Positions 17,712 through 26,043 of a stretch of 64,000 nt of DNA are shown piece after piece (position 1 is the stretch's first letter; each line of letters begins with the position of its first letter). Source of the DNA: Variovorax sp. MHTC-1 (GTDB lineage: Bacteria; Pseudomonadota; Gammaproteobacteria; Burkholderiales; Burkholderiaceae_C); NCBI RefSeq assembly GCF_003984645.1, contig NZ_RWKI01000009.1:124001-188000 (forward strand), in the 5' to 3' direction. The position numbers and the translations under genes were made by a program. The notes under the pieces were generated by a model. It saw only the letters and a list, made by a program, of their open reading frames with translations, ran no database searches and was not told where the DNA came from.

Positions 17712-18836
17712 TCAGGCTCGGCCGGTCACTTCCTCGAGCAGGGCGATGTATTGATCGACGAGGCGCGCGGGCATGAAGTCCCGCGCACGTTCGCGGGCCT
17801 TTGCCATTTGCGCGGCCCGAAGGACCGGATCGCCCAGCAACCGCTGCATCTGCGCAGCCAGCGCTTCATCGTCCCCGTTCGTGAAGACGAGACCGGCATC
17901 GCCGACGCACTCCGAAAGTCCGCCCTTGGCCGAGACGATCAGGCTCTTGCCCGCCGCGAGGAGTTCGACGGCAACACCGCCCATCGGCTCGTACCACGCC
18001 GACGGGATCACGCCGATCATGCCCTTCGAGACCCATTCGACGAGCGCAGGGCCCGATTGCGAGCCGGCGAAGACGACGGAAGCGGAGAGGCCCGATTCGG
18101 CCACCAGCCGCTCGATCTCAGGCCGGGCGCTCCCGTCCCCGATGAGCAGCAGTCGCGGCGCTTCCCGGCTGCGCTGAACGACCTTCGCGAAGGCGCGGAT
18201 CAAGGTGTCGACGCCTTTCTCCTGCACGATCCTGCCCATGTAGAAGAACTCGTATTCGGGCTCGCCGCGGTCGGCTGCCTGGAAGCGCTCGATCGGAAAG
18301 GGGTTGTAGATCTGCACCTGCCGCGGCAGCGGCAGCGTCTTGTTCATCCACTCGGTGATCGCGACATTCCGCGCGACGGCGAACTTGGCGATGCCGCGTC
18401 GCAGCAGCAGCTTCAGTCCATCCTTCACGCCGCGCATGTAGCCGCTTCTGCGCGCATGAAAGAGAAAAGATGCGACGGGCTCGAGCGGAGCGGGGGCGTT
18501 GTCGACCCAGCCGGCGCCGTCGATGCACGAGGCCTGGTAGCCGACGTGCACCCAGACGAAGGGCTTGCGATAGGCCAGAACCCAGGGCTGAAGCGCCAGG
18601 CTCGCCCCATTGAAGAGGACCACGTCCGCCCAGCGCAGAAGTTCGCGCACGCGCGCGCCAGCCGGTTGGCGGATCACCTCGAAAGGGAACGGCTGCGCGC
18701 CGTCCTGATCGGACGTCTGGGTCACCACCTTGCAGTCGATGCCTTTCGCCACGAAGCCCTCGACGAGCGCGCGCGATACGGTCTCGACGCCGCCCACCGA
18801 CGGATGGAACACATGCGAATACAGCAGCACCTTCAT
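17712..18836 (-). CDS. Glycosyltransferase, GT-B fold (GT1/GT4-like)
   Basis: The 374-residue cytoplasmic glycosyltransferase starts MKVLLYSHVFHPSVGGVETV, the canonical GT4 nucleotide-sugar glycosyltransferase opening. The C-terminal Rossmann half contains EFFYMGRIVQEKGVDTLI and the EPMGGVAVELLAAGKS block with the usual E-x7-E spacing for nucleotide-sugar binding. Acceptor and sugar are unknown; no other polysaccharide genes are nearby. Its ATG overlaps the rsgA stop (ATGA), so it is translated with rsgA. It converges on hisC with a 6-nt gap. Confidence 0.85.
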   Translation of the reverse strand: MKVLLYSHVFHPSVGGVETVSRALVEGFVAKGIDCKVVTQTSDQDGAQPFPFEVIRQPAGARVRELLRWADVVLFNGASLALQPWVLAYRKPFVWVHVGYQASCIDGAGWVDNAPAPLEPVASFLFHARRSGYMRGVKDGLKLLLRRGIAKFAVARNVAITEWMNKTLPLPRQVQIYNPFPIERFQAADRGEPEYEFFYMGRIVQEKGVDTLIRAFAKVVQRSREAPRLLLIGDGSARPEIERLVAESGLSASVVFAGSQSGPALVEWVSKGMIGVIPSAWYEPMGGVAVELLAAGKSLIVSAKGGLSECVGDAGLVFTNGDDEALAAQMQRLLGDPVLRAAQMAKARERARDFMPARLVDQYIALLEEVTGRA

Positions 18837-19774
18837 TTGTAGCGGGATTGGCTCAGTTCGGCGAACAGCTCGCCGTAGATCCGGTAGCGCGAGGGGCCGA
18901 TCGCACCCGGATGGCCGGGCGACTCCACCTGCGCGATCACGCCGCAGCCCGGTTCGTGCAGATGCGTGCAGTTGTAGAACTTGCATGCCGTGGCGTGTTC
19001 GGCGATGTCGGGCATCAGGTGTGCGAGATGCATCGCTTCGATGTGCTGCAGCCCGAATTCCTGGAAGCCCGGCGAATCGATCAGCGCCGTGGTCCGCGCG
19101 TCGTCGACCCAGTACCAGGTGGTGCTGGTCGTGGTGTGCTTGCCCGAGTTGAGCGCTTGCGAGATCTCGGCTGTCGAGGCCAGCGCGCCAGGCACCAGCA
19201 GATTGGTCAGCGTGCTCTTGCCGGCGCCCGACGGGCCGAGCACCAGAGTGGTCTTGCCCGCCAGCAATTTCATCAAGGTCGCGCGATCGGCCTCCGGCGA
19301 GGCCTTGAGCGACAGCGGCAGCACGCCATGGTGCATGCCGCGGTAGGGCGCGAGTCTGGCCCAGGCCCGTTCGAAGGGGGCGACGACATCGCTCTTGTTG
19401 AGCGCGATGATCGGCGCGATGCGTTCGGCCGCGGCCGCGATCAGTGCACGCGCCAACTGGGTCTCGGAGAACTCGGGCTCGGCCGCGATCAGGATGAGCA
19501 CCTGGTCGAGATTGGCCGCGAAGGACTTTGTGCGAATCTCGTCTTGCCGATAGAACAGGTTCTTTCTCTGCTGCACCCGTTCGATGGTGCCCTCGTCCTC
19601 GCTGGCCTGCCAGCGCACGCGGTCGCCCACCACGGCCTGGCTTTTCTTGCCGCGCGGGTGGCAGATCAGCCGTTCGCCCTCGGGCGTTTCGACGAGGCAG
19701 TGGCGGCCATGGCTGGCAATGACGAGTCCGTCGCGCAATGCGGCGCCCGCGGCGTCGCTGCGTTGCTTAGCCAA
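18833..19774 (-). CDS. rsgA: Ribosome small subunit-dependent GTPase A
   Basis: Circularly permuted GTPase acting late in 30S maturation. The 313 residues comprise an OB-fold N-domain, then G4 NKSD (126-129), G1 GPSGAGKS (180-187) and DSPGF (233-237) in permuted order, and a C-terminal zinc knuckle with Cys264, Cys269, His271 and Cys277. The start is TTG at 19774 (MAKQRSDAAG); an in-frame stop just upstream is that of phhB, and no ATG alternative exists nearby. It lies 18 nt after phhB and couples to the downstream glycosyltransferase by a 4-nt overlap. Confidence 0.95.
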   Translation of the reverse strand: MAKQRSDAAGAALRDGLVIASHGRHCLVETPEGERLICHPRGKKSQAVVGDRVRWQASEDEGTIERVQQRKNLFYRQDEIRTKSFAANLDQVLILIAAEPEFSETQLARALIAAAAERIAPIIALNKSDVVAPFERAWARLAPYRGMHHGVLPLSLKASPEADRATLMKLLAGKTTLVLGPSGAGKSTLTNLLVPGALASTAEISQALNSGKHTTTSTTWYWVDDARTTALIDSPGFQEFGLQHIEAMHLAHLMPDIAEHATACKFYNCTHLHEPGCGVIAQVESPGHPGAIGPSRYRIYGELFAELSQSRYK

Positions 19775-19792
19775 GGGCGCGTTCCATCGAGC

Positions 19793-20134
19793 TCAGGCCG
19801 TTGCCAGCAGGGCGTCTGCCTGCGCTGCGCAGTCGAAGTCCGTGGCCGAGATGCCGCCCACGTCGTGCGTATTGAAGCGCACGACGCAGCGGTTGTAGTG
19901 CACCGAAAGGTCGGGGTGGTGGTCTTGCGTGTGCGCAATGAAGGCCAGTGCGTTCACGAAGGCGATGGTCTCGAAATAGTTCGCGAAGCCGAAAGTCTTC
20001 TCGATCGCGACATCGGCGCCGTCGCCGGTCAGCTTCCAGCCTTCGAGCCGCGCAAGGCCCGCCACGATCTCGGTGGCGCTCAGCGCGCGCCGCGCGTGCT
20101 TCTTCCAGTCCTTGGGTGTGAACATGCTGCTCAT
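19793..20134 (-). CDS. phhB: 4a-hydroxytetrahydrobiopterin (pterin-4a-carbinolamine) dehydratase
   Basis: Recycles the pterin cofactor of phenylalanine hydroxylase; some family members act in other pterin chemistry. The 113-residue protein has the diagnostic core HTQDHHPDLSVHYNRC with the catalytic His residues and THDVGGIS. No phenylalanine hydroxylase gene is in the window. The first ATG at 20134 is used; a second in-frame ATG three codons later (20125) is possible. It sits between the M48 protease gene (17 nt upstream) and rsgA (18 nt downstream). Confidence 0.92.
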   Translation of the reverse strand: MSSMFTPKDWKKHARRALSATEIVAGLARLEGWKLTGDGADVAIEKTFGFANYFETIAFVNALAFIAHTQDHHPDLSVHYNRCVVRFNTHDVGGISATDFDCAAQADALLATA

Positions 20135-20151
20135 GGTCGGCTTTCTCAGGT

Positions 20152-21411
20152 TCAACCCGCCGCCATGCGCGCGAGGCGCTCGGAGGCGGGCGGGTGCGAG
20201 TAGTAGAACTTGACGAACACCGGGTCGGGTGTGAGCGTCGAGGCATTGTCCTGGTAGAGCTTGAGCAACGCCGCCGAGAGGTCGGCGCCGCTGGTCTGCG
20301 CGATGGCATAGGCATCGGCCTCGAACTCGTGCTTGCGTGAGATGAGCACCGGCAGCGGTGCGACGAAGAAGCCGAACACCGGCACCGCCAGCATGAACAG
20401 CAGGATGGCGAGCGCGTCGTTCGGTGCCGCCATGTTGGGCTGCACGCCTAGGCCGACATAGAACCACGAATGGACCGACAGCCAGCCCAGCAGCGCGAAG
20501 CCGGCCAGGCTGAGCGCGAACATCGCGGCCATGCGCTTCACGACGTGCCGGCGCTTGAAATGGCCCAGCTCGTGCGCGAGTACCGCCTCCACCTCGCCGG
20601 CGTTGAGCTGGCGCAGGAGCGTGTCGTAGAAGACCACGCGCTTGCTGGCGCCGAAGCCGGTGAAGTAGGCGTTGGCGTGCGCGCTGCGCTTGCTGCCGTC
20701 CATCACGAACAGGCCCTTGGCCGCGAAGCCGCAGCGCTGCATCAGCGCGTTGACGCGTGCCCTGAGCGCGGCGTCGTCCAGCGGCTTGAACTTGTTGAAG
20801 AGAGGCGCAATGAAGGTCGGATAGACCAGCATCAGCAGCAGATTGAATGCCATCCATGCGCCCCACGCCCACAGCCACCACAGGCTGCCGGCTGCGCCCA
20901 TGAGCCAGAGGATCAGGGCTGCGATCGGCAGGCCGATCAGCGCGCCCAGCAGCAGCGACTTGACGCCGTCGAGGAGCCAAAGCCGCCAGGTCATCTTGTT
21001 GAAGCCGAAGCGTTCCTCGAGCCTGAAGGTCTGCCAGAGCGTGAACGGGAGGTCGAGCAGGCCGCTGATCAGCGCGAAGGCGGAGAGCAGCGCGAGCTGC
21101 TGCAGCATGCCGCCACCCACCCAGTCCATCAGCAACTTGTTGAGGAGATCGAGCCCGCCGAGCAGGGTCCAGCCCAAGAGCACTGCCGTGCCCCATGCCA
21201 TTTCGAGCAGGCCGAAACGGGTCTTGGCCACCGTGTAGTCGGCTGCCTTCTGATGCGCTGCGAGCGTGATGGCCTGTGCGAAGGCGGCAGGCACCGCATC
21301 GCGATGGCGCGCCACATGGCGCACCTGCCGCGTGGCGAGCCAGAGCTTGACGACGAGGCCCGCAGCCAGCGCGAGGGCGAACGCAAAAGTGAAGAGGAGG
21401 GCGGCGGACAT
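20152..21411 (-). CDS. M48 family metallopeptidase (Ste24/CAAX protease-like)
   Basis: The 419-residue integral membrane zinc protease has the HELGH motif at 280-284 and the third zinc ligand region EFEADAY at 362-368 (Glu364 likely). The long multi-span N-terminus (segments near residues 1-25, 70-115, 145-200) and size match prokaryotic Ste24 homologues and not the smaller HtpX. Role is probably membrane protein quality control. First gene of the M48-phhB-rsgA-glycosyltransferase run; divergent from orn across 64 bp. Confidence 0.92.
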   Translation of the reverse strand: MSAALLFTFAFALALAAGLVVKLWLATRQVRHVARHRDAVPAAFAQAITLAAHQKAADYTVAKTRFGLLEMAWGTAVLLGWTLLGGLDLLNKLLMDWVGGGMLQQLALLSAFALISGLLDLPFTLWQTFRLEERFGFNKMTWRLWLLDGVKSLLLGALIGLPIAALILWLMGAAGSLWWLWAWGAWMAFNLLLMLVYPTFIAPLFNKFKPLDDAALRARVNALMQRCGFAAKGLFVMDGSKRSAHANAYFTGFGASKRVVFYDTLLRQLNAGEVEAVLAHELGHFKRRHVVKRMAAMFALSLAGFALLGWLSVHSWFYVGLGVQPNMAAPNDALAILLFMLAVPVFGFFVAPLPVLISRKHEFEADAYAIAQTSGADLSAALLKLYQDNASTLTPDPVFVKFYYSHPPASERLARMAAG

Positions 21412-21463
21412 GGCGAGGCGAGTTTAGCCCGCACGCCAGCCGCTCGCGCACAGGGTCATCGAC

Positions 21464-21469
21464 GACAAT
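21464..21469 (+). promoter_or_regulatory. Candidate -10 box immediately before orn
   Basis: GACAAT ends 6 nt before the ATG at 21476. The intervening bases are CCCCCG, so there is no Shine-Dalgarno. This matches the layout before uvrD, polA and the CobD-like gene and suggests a leaderless or near-leaderless transcript. Confidence 0.3.
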
Positions 21470-21475
21470 CCCCCG

Positions 21476-22072
21476 ATGTCAGAATCCACCGCCCCGGCCG
21501 CGCCCGTGCCCGCCACCACCCTCAAGAAAAGCGACCAGAACCTCGTCTGGCTGGACTGCGAAATGAGCGGCCTCGACCCTGAAAAGGAGCGCCTGCTCGA
21601 GATCGCCGTGGTCGTTACCGGCCCCGATCTGGTGCCGCGCATCGATGGCCCCGTGCTCGTCATCCATCAGAGCGACGAAGTGCTCGACGGCATGGATTCC
21701 TGGAACAAGGGAACGCACGGCCGCAGCGGACTGATCGACAAGGTCAAGGCCTCCACGCTCGACGAGGCCGCGGCCGAGCAGCAATTGCTCGAATTCGTCG
21801 CGCGCTACATCCCGAAGAACGGTTCGCCGATGTGCGGCAACACCATCGGCCAGGACCGGCGCTTCCTGGTCAAGTACATGCCCAAGCTGGAAGCCTACTT
21901 CCACTACCGGAACCTCGACGTCAGCACCCTCAAGGAACTGGCCAAACGCTGGAAGCCGGCTGCCTACAACGCCTTCAAGAAACAGCAGGCACATACCGCG
22001 CTGGCCGACGTCCACGAGTCGATCGAGGAGCTCGCGCACTACCGGGATACCTTTCTGCGCATCGCGGATTAG
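21476..22072 (+). CDS. orn: Oligoribonuclease
   Basis: DEDDh 3'-5' exoribonuclease that degrades 2-5 nt RNAs and pGpG, the linear product of c-di-GMP breakdown. The 198-residue protein has Asp27 and Glu29 in [12 protein letters not shown], the HGRSGL block, and the C-terminal [15 protein letters not shown] with the catalytic His and Asp. It carries about 17 extra N-terminal residues relative to E. coli Orn (181). The start context lacks a Shine-Dalgarno, and a GACAAT box abuts it. Confidence 0.96.
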   Translation: MSESTAPAAPVPATTLKKSDQNLVWLDCEMSGLDPEKERLLEIAVVVTGPDLVPRIDGPVLVIHQSDEVLDGMDSWNKGTHGRSGLIDKVKASTLDEAAAEQQLLEFVARYIPKNGSPMCGNTIGQDRRFLVKYMPKLEAYFHYRNLDVSTLKELAKRWKPAAYNAFKKQQAHTALADVHESIEELAHYRDTFLRIAD

Positions 22073-22089
22073 GTAAAAACCCGAAGCCA

Positions 22090-22098
22090 TGCGATAAT
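22090..22098 (+). promoter_or_regulatory. Candidate extended -10 promoter for the RNA helicase gene
   Basis: TGCGATAAT is an extended -10 (TGn plus GATAAT) followed by the GC-rich CGCGGGC. The distance to the helicase ATG at 22284 implies a 5' leader of roughly 175-180 nt. Within it, 22230-22270 can form a GC-rich stem-loop with one mismatch (GAGCGCCGC against GCAGCGCTC). Long structured leaders are usual for cold-inducible DEAD-box helicases. Otherwise the 211-bp gap holds nothing recognisable. Confidence 0.4.
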
Positions 22099-22283
22099 CG
22101 CGGGCTTCGCTGCCGGGAAGTATTCAGGCAGCGTTTCTTGCATCTCCCTATCTTGCACACCGCGCCCCTTTGAATGGGCCGCAGCAAAGACGAAAGTCCT
22201 TGCTGAATGTCGTTGGATGGTTGATGTTTTTCACCACCCGACGGAGCGCCGCCTGCGGCAGCGCTCGCGTATGAGATTTTTCA

Positions 22284-24119
22284 ATGAACGACGCTTTTGC
22301 AGCGCAGGGCGACTTTGCGCCTGTGCAATCCGATGAATTCGCCATCGCCATTGCCGGGGAATCGCTTATCCCCACCGAAACGACTGTTTTCGAGGCGCTC
22401 GATGCCGTAGCAGCCGCCGAGCCGAAGCTGCCGAACGGCTTCGTCAAGCTCGGTCTCGCGCCCGAACTGATCGCTGCGGTCGAGGACCTCGGCTTCACCC
22501 AGCCGACCACCGTTCAGGAACAGGTGATTCCGCGCGCCATGACCGCCAGCGGCCAAGCCGACGGCGCCACGCGTTTCGTCGACCTGATGGTGTCGAGCCA
22601 GACCGGCAGCGGCAAGACCGCCGCTTTCCTGCTGCCCGTGCTGCACACCCTGCTGCAGCGCCAGGCCGAAGCCGAGGCTGCGGCCAAGGCCGAATTCCAG
22701 CGCCTGGCGGCCGAAGCCGCCGCACGCGGCGAAGCGCCGCCCAAGAAGCCCAAGCGCAAGGACCCGACCAACGCGCGCCATTTCAAGGCGGCCACGCCCG
22801 GCGCGTTGATCCTGTGCCCCACGCGCGAACTCGCCCAGCAGGTGGCGCATGACGCCATCGACCTGGTCAGGCATTGCCGCGGCCTGCGCATCGCCAACGT
22901 GGTGGGCGGCATGCCCTACCAGTTGCAGATCGCCAAGCTGCAGAACGCCGACCTCGTGGTCGCCACGCCGGGCCGGCTGCTCGACCTGCAGCGCTCGATG
23001 CAGATCAAGCTCGACCAGGTCAAGTTCCTCGTCGTCGACGAGGCCGACCGCATGCTCGACCTCGGCTTCTCGGACGACCTCGCCGAAGTCAACCAGCTCA
23101 CCATCGAGCGCCAGCAGACCATGATGTTCAGCGCCACTTTCGCGCCGCGCATCCAGCAGCTGGCGCAGCGCGTGATGCGCGAGCCGCAGCGCGTGACCAT
23201 CGACAGCCCGCAGGAGAAGCACGCCAACATCAAGCAGGCGCTGTTCTGGGCCGACAACAGCCAGCACAAGCGCAAGCTGCTCGACCACTGGCTGCGCGAC
23301 ACCACCATCAACCAGGCCATTGTGTTCGCGAGCACGCAGGTCGAATGCGACGGTCTTGCCAACGACCTGCAGCAGGACGGCTTCAGCGCCGTTGCGCTGC
23401 ACGGCGCGCTGAGCCAGGGCCTGCGCAATCGCCGGCTGATGGCGCTGCGCCAGGGCCAGGTGCAGATCCTCGTGGCTACCGACGTGGCCGCGCGCGGCAT
23501 CGACGTGCCGACCATCACGCACGTCTTCAACTTCGGTCTGCCCATGAAGGCCGAGGACTACACCCACCGCATCGGCCGCACCGGCCGGGCAGGGCGCGAC
23601 GGCCTGGCCGTGACCTTTGCCGAGTTCCGCGATCGCCGCAAGATCTTCGACATCGAGTCGTACAGCCGCCAGCAGTTCAAGGCCGAGGTGATCCCCGGTC
23701 TCGAGCCGCAGCAGCGCTCCCCGCAGTCGCGCCCGGGAGGCGACTTTGGCGGCCGTGGCCGCGACAGCCGTGACAACCACTCGCGCGATCGCAAGTTCGG
23801 CGGCGGCGCTCCTCGTGGCGGCCCCGCAGGCGGCTACGCGGGCGCCAGCGGTTTCAACGACCGTGGTCCCGCACGCGGCCCCGGTGCACCGGCACCCCGC
23901 GGCTTCCAGAACCAGGGCAATGCAGGCTTCGGCGGTGGTCGCGACGACGGCGGCTACGGCCGCAAGCCGGGCTGGGGCGACAACGCTCCGCGTGGCGGTG
24001 CTGGTGCGGGACGCGGCGACGGCTTTGCACCTCGCGGCAGCGGCGCCGGGCATGGCGGCGGCAAGGTGTTCGTGCCGCGCGACGCGCAACGGCGCGGCGC
24101 CTTCAAGCCGAACCGCTGA
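22284..24119 (+). CDS. DEAD-box ATP-dependent RNA helicase, RhlE-like
   Basis: The 611-residue helicase carries all core motifs in order: Q motif (FTQPTTVQEQVIP), motif I SQTGSGKT, Ia PTRELAQQ, TPGRL, motif II DEAD (VVDEADRMLD), motif III SAT, ARGID and HRIGRTGRAG. A charged insertion of about 50 residues, rich in Ala, Glu and Lys, lies between motifs I and Ia. The last 140 residues are Gly/Arg-rich (RGG-like) and probably bind RNA non-specifically. It likely works in ribosome assembly or RNA decay. RhlE is the closest subgroup by motif context; the exact orthology is not certain. Confidence 0.93.
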   Translation: MNDAFAAQGDFAPVQSDEFAIAIAGESLIPTETTVFEALDAVAAAEPKLPNGFVKLGLAPELIAAVEDLGFTQPTTVQEQVIPRAMTASGQADGATRFVDLMVSSQTGSGKTAAFLLPVLHTLLQRQAEAEAAAKAEFQRLAAEAAARGEAPPKKPKRKDPTNARHFKAATPGALILCPTRELAQQVAHDAIDLVRHCRGLRIANVVGGMPYQLQIAKLQNADLVVATPGRLLDLQRSMQIKLDQVKFLVVDEADRMLDLGFSDDLAEVNQLTIERQQTMMFSATFAPRIQQLAQRVMREPQRVTIDSPQEKHANIKQALFWADNSQHKRKLLDHWLRDTTINQAIVFASTQVECDGLANDLQQDGFSAVALHGALSQGLRNRRLMALRQGQVQILVATDVAARGIDVPTITHVFNFGLPMKAEDYTHRIGRTGRAGRDGLAVTFAEFRDRRKIFDIESYSRQQFKAEVIPGLEPQQRSPQSRPGGDFGGRGRDSRDNHSRDRKFGGGAPRGGPAGGYAGASGFNDRGPARGPGAPAPRGFQNQGNAGFGGGRDDGGYGRKPGWGDNAPRGGAGAGRGDGFAPRGSGAGHGGGKVFVPRDAQRRGAFKPNR

Positions 24120-24151
24120 GCGTCCGCAGCCTGACGGCTGCCCCACGCGCC

Positions 24152-24185
24152 AAAGCCCGCCCTCACGAAGGCGGGCTTTTTTTTG
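24152..24185 (+). terminator. Rho-independent terminator after the RNA helicase gene
   Basis: Perfect arms AAAGCCCGCC (24152-24161) and GGCGGGCTTT (24170-24179) enclose an 8-nt loop and are followed by a run of T residues interrupted only by a late G. It starts 33 nt after the helicase stop codon. Confidence 0.9.
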
Positions 24186-24189
24186 TGTG

Positions 24190-24300
24190 CGCTCAGGCCA
24201 GCGGCACGCTCGCTTCCTTGAGCACGCGCAGCACGAAGGGCGACCGGCTGTGGGGGATGCCCGGAATCTAGAGCTTCTCGCGCAGCAGCCGCTCGGATGC
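24190..24300 (-). pseudogene. Possible relic of an Lrp/AsnC-type regulator C-terminus
   Basis: The reverse strand reads LLREKL, an in-frame stop, then IPGIPHSRSPFVLRVLKEAS and a terminal VPLA before a stop. The pattern of a proline-glycine turn, SRSxFVL and a terminal xxPL resembles the C-terminal end of Lrp/AsnC effector domains. The internal TAG and absence of any upstream domain mark it as decayed. Similarity is by eye only, and the match is short. Confidence 0.35.
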
Positions 24301-24349
24301 TCAGCTCGCGCCGTAACCGGCGAGCCGACTTCAACGCCGCAGCGGCCTA

Positions 24350-24484
24350 GTGCTGGCGTACGAGGGGCCCTTCTTCCTGGACGTGCTGGTGGCGCCGGAG
24401 GAGAACTGCTTTCCGATGATGCCGGCTGGCCAGGGGCATCATCGCGTGATGCTCGCCAAGGATCGGTGGTACACGGAAGACTGA
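24350..24484 (+). pseudogene. Relic of the C-terminus of acetolactate synthase large subunit (IlvB/IlvI)
   Basis: Forty-four in-frame codons ending in TGA contain GPFFLDVLVAPEENCFPMMP followed by AGQGHHRVML. This is the characteristic tail of the catalytic subunit of acetohydroxyacid synthase, a protein of about 590 residues. Nothing of the upstream 540 residues is present, so this is a 3' remnant left by deletion or transfer. It occupies the gap between the helicase terminator and the aldehyde dehydrogenase gene, next to a possible Lrp-type relic on the other strand. Confidence 0.65.
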
Positions 24485-24591
24485 CCGCGCAAGCCGGGTA
24501 ACCGTCGCGGGCGACAATGCCGGTTGGCCGCGCGTTCCGGTTTCGTATTGCGCGCCAGCATCACCACCCGGAAAGAATCCCAAGGACCGAC

Positions 24592-26037
24592 ATGAGCACA
24601 GCAAGCTACACCGACACCCGCCTCTTGATCGAGAATGAATGGTGCGACGCCGCGAGCGGCAAGACCCTGGACGTGATCAACCCCGCCACGGGCAAGCCCA
24701 TCGGCAAGGTCGCCCATGCGGGTATTGCCGACCTGGACCGCGCACTGGCCGCCGCGCAGCACGGCTTCGAAGCCTGGCGCAAGATTCCGGCCAACGAGCG
24801 CGCGGCCACCATGCGCAAAGCCGCCGGCCTGGTCCGCGAGCGCGCCGCCGACATCGCGCGCCTGCTCACGCAGGAGCAGGGCAAGCCCTTCGTCGAAGCG
24901 CGTGGCGAGGTGCTCGCCGGCGCCGACATCATCGAATGGTTCGCCGACGAAGGCCGCCGCGTATACGGCCGCATCGTGCCCTCGCGAAACCTGGCGGCGC
25001 AGCAGCTGGTGATCAAGGAACCGCTCGGCCCGGTGGCCGCGTTCACGCCGTGGAACTTCCCGATCAACCAGATCGTGCGCAAGCTCGGTGCCGCGCTCGC
25101 GAGCGGCTGCTCGTTCCTCGTCAAGGCGCCGGAAGAAACGCCGGCTTCGCCCGCAGCGCTGCTGCAAGCCTTCGTGGATGCCGGCGTGCCTGCCGGCACG
25201 GTGGGGCTGGTGTTCGGCGATCCGGCCGAGATCTCGAGCTACCTGATTCCGCACCCGATCATCCGCAAGGTGACTTTCACCGGCTCGACCCCGGTCGGCA
25301 AGCAGCTGGCGGCCCTGGCCGGCGCGCACATGAAGCGCGCCACCATGGAGCTGGGCGGCCACGCGCCCGTGATCGTGGCCGAGGACGCCGATGTGGCGCT
25401 GGCCGTGAAAGCCTCCGGTGGCGCCAAGTTCCGCAACGCCGGCCAGGTGTGCATCTCGCCGACGCGCTTCCTGGTGCACAACAGCATCAAGCAAGCCTTC
25501 GCCGACGCGATGGTGAAGCATGCCGAGAGCCTCAAGCTCGGCGACGGCCTGGCCGAAGGCACCACCCTCGGCCCGCTCGCGAACGCGCGCCGTCTCACTG
25601 CGATGGCGAAGGTGCTCGACGACGCGCGCGCCACGGGCGCGAAGGTCGCCACCGGCGGCGAACGCGTGGGCTCCTCCGGCAACTTCTTCGCGCCCACGGT
25701 GCTGACGGACGTCTCGCTCGAAGCCGACGTGTTCAACAACGAACCTTTCGGCCCGATCGCCGCCATCCGCGGTTTCGACACGATCGAGGAGGCGATCGCC
25801 GAAGCCAACCGCCTCCCTTTCGGCCTGGCCGGCTATGCGTTCACCAAGTCGATCAAGAACGCGCATCTGTTGTCGCAGCAGATGGAAGTCGGCATGCTGT
25901 GGATCAACCAGCCTGCCGCGCCTTCGCCCGAAATGCCCTTCGGCGGCATCAAGGACTCGGGCTACGGCTCCGAGGGTGGTCCGGAGGCCATGGAGGCCTA
26001 CCTGAACACCAAGGCCGTGTCGATCATGGCGGTGTAG
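24592..26037 (+). CDS. gabD: NAD(P)-dependent succinate-semialdehyde dehydrogenase family protein
   Basis: The 481-residue aldehyde dehydrogenase has Asn155 (PWNFP), Glu253 (MELGG) and catalytic Cys287 (NAGQVCISP), as in the GabD/SSADH group (E. coli GabD 482). It probably oxidises succinate semialdehyde to succinate, but related aldehydes are possible. ATG at 24592 follows CCAAGGA; a longer reading adds 25 residues of spacer. No GABA aminotransferase is adjacent. It converges on the aldo/keto reductase gene with a 6-nt gap. Confidence 0.87.
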   Translation: MSTASYTDTRLLIENEWCDAASGKTLDVINPATGKPIGKVAHAGIADLDRALAAAQHGFEAWRKIPANERAATMRKAAGLVRERAADIARLLTQEQGKPFVEARGEVLAGADIIEWFADEGRRVYGRIVPSRNLAAQQLVIKEPLGPVAAFTPWNFPINQIVRKLGAALASGCSFLVKAPEETPASPAALLQAFVDAGVPAGTVGLVFGDPAEISSYLIPHPIIRKVTFTGSTPVGKQLAALAGAHMKRATMELGGHAPVIVAEDADVALAVKASGGAKFRNAGQVCISPTRFLVHNSIKQAFADAMVKHAESLKLGDGLAEGTTLGPLANARRLTAMAKVLDDARATGAKVATGGERVGSSGNFFAPTVLTDVSLEADVFNNEPFGPIAAIRGFDTIEEAIAEANRLPFGLAGYAFTKSIKNAHLLSQQMEVGMLWINQPAAPSPEMPFGGIKDSGYGSEGGPEAMEAYLNTKAVSIMAV

Positions 26038-26043
26038 CCGTCC

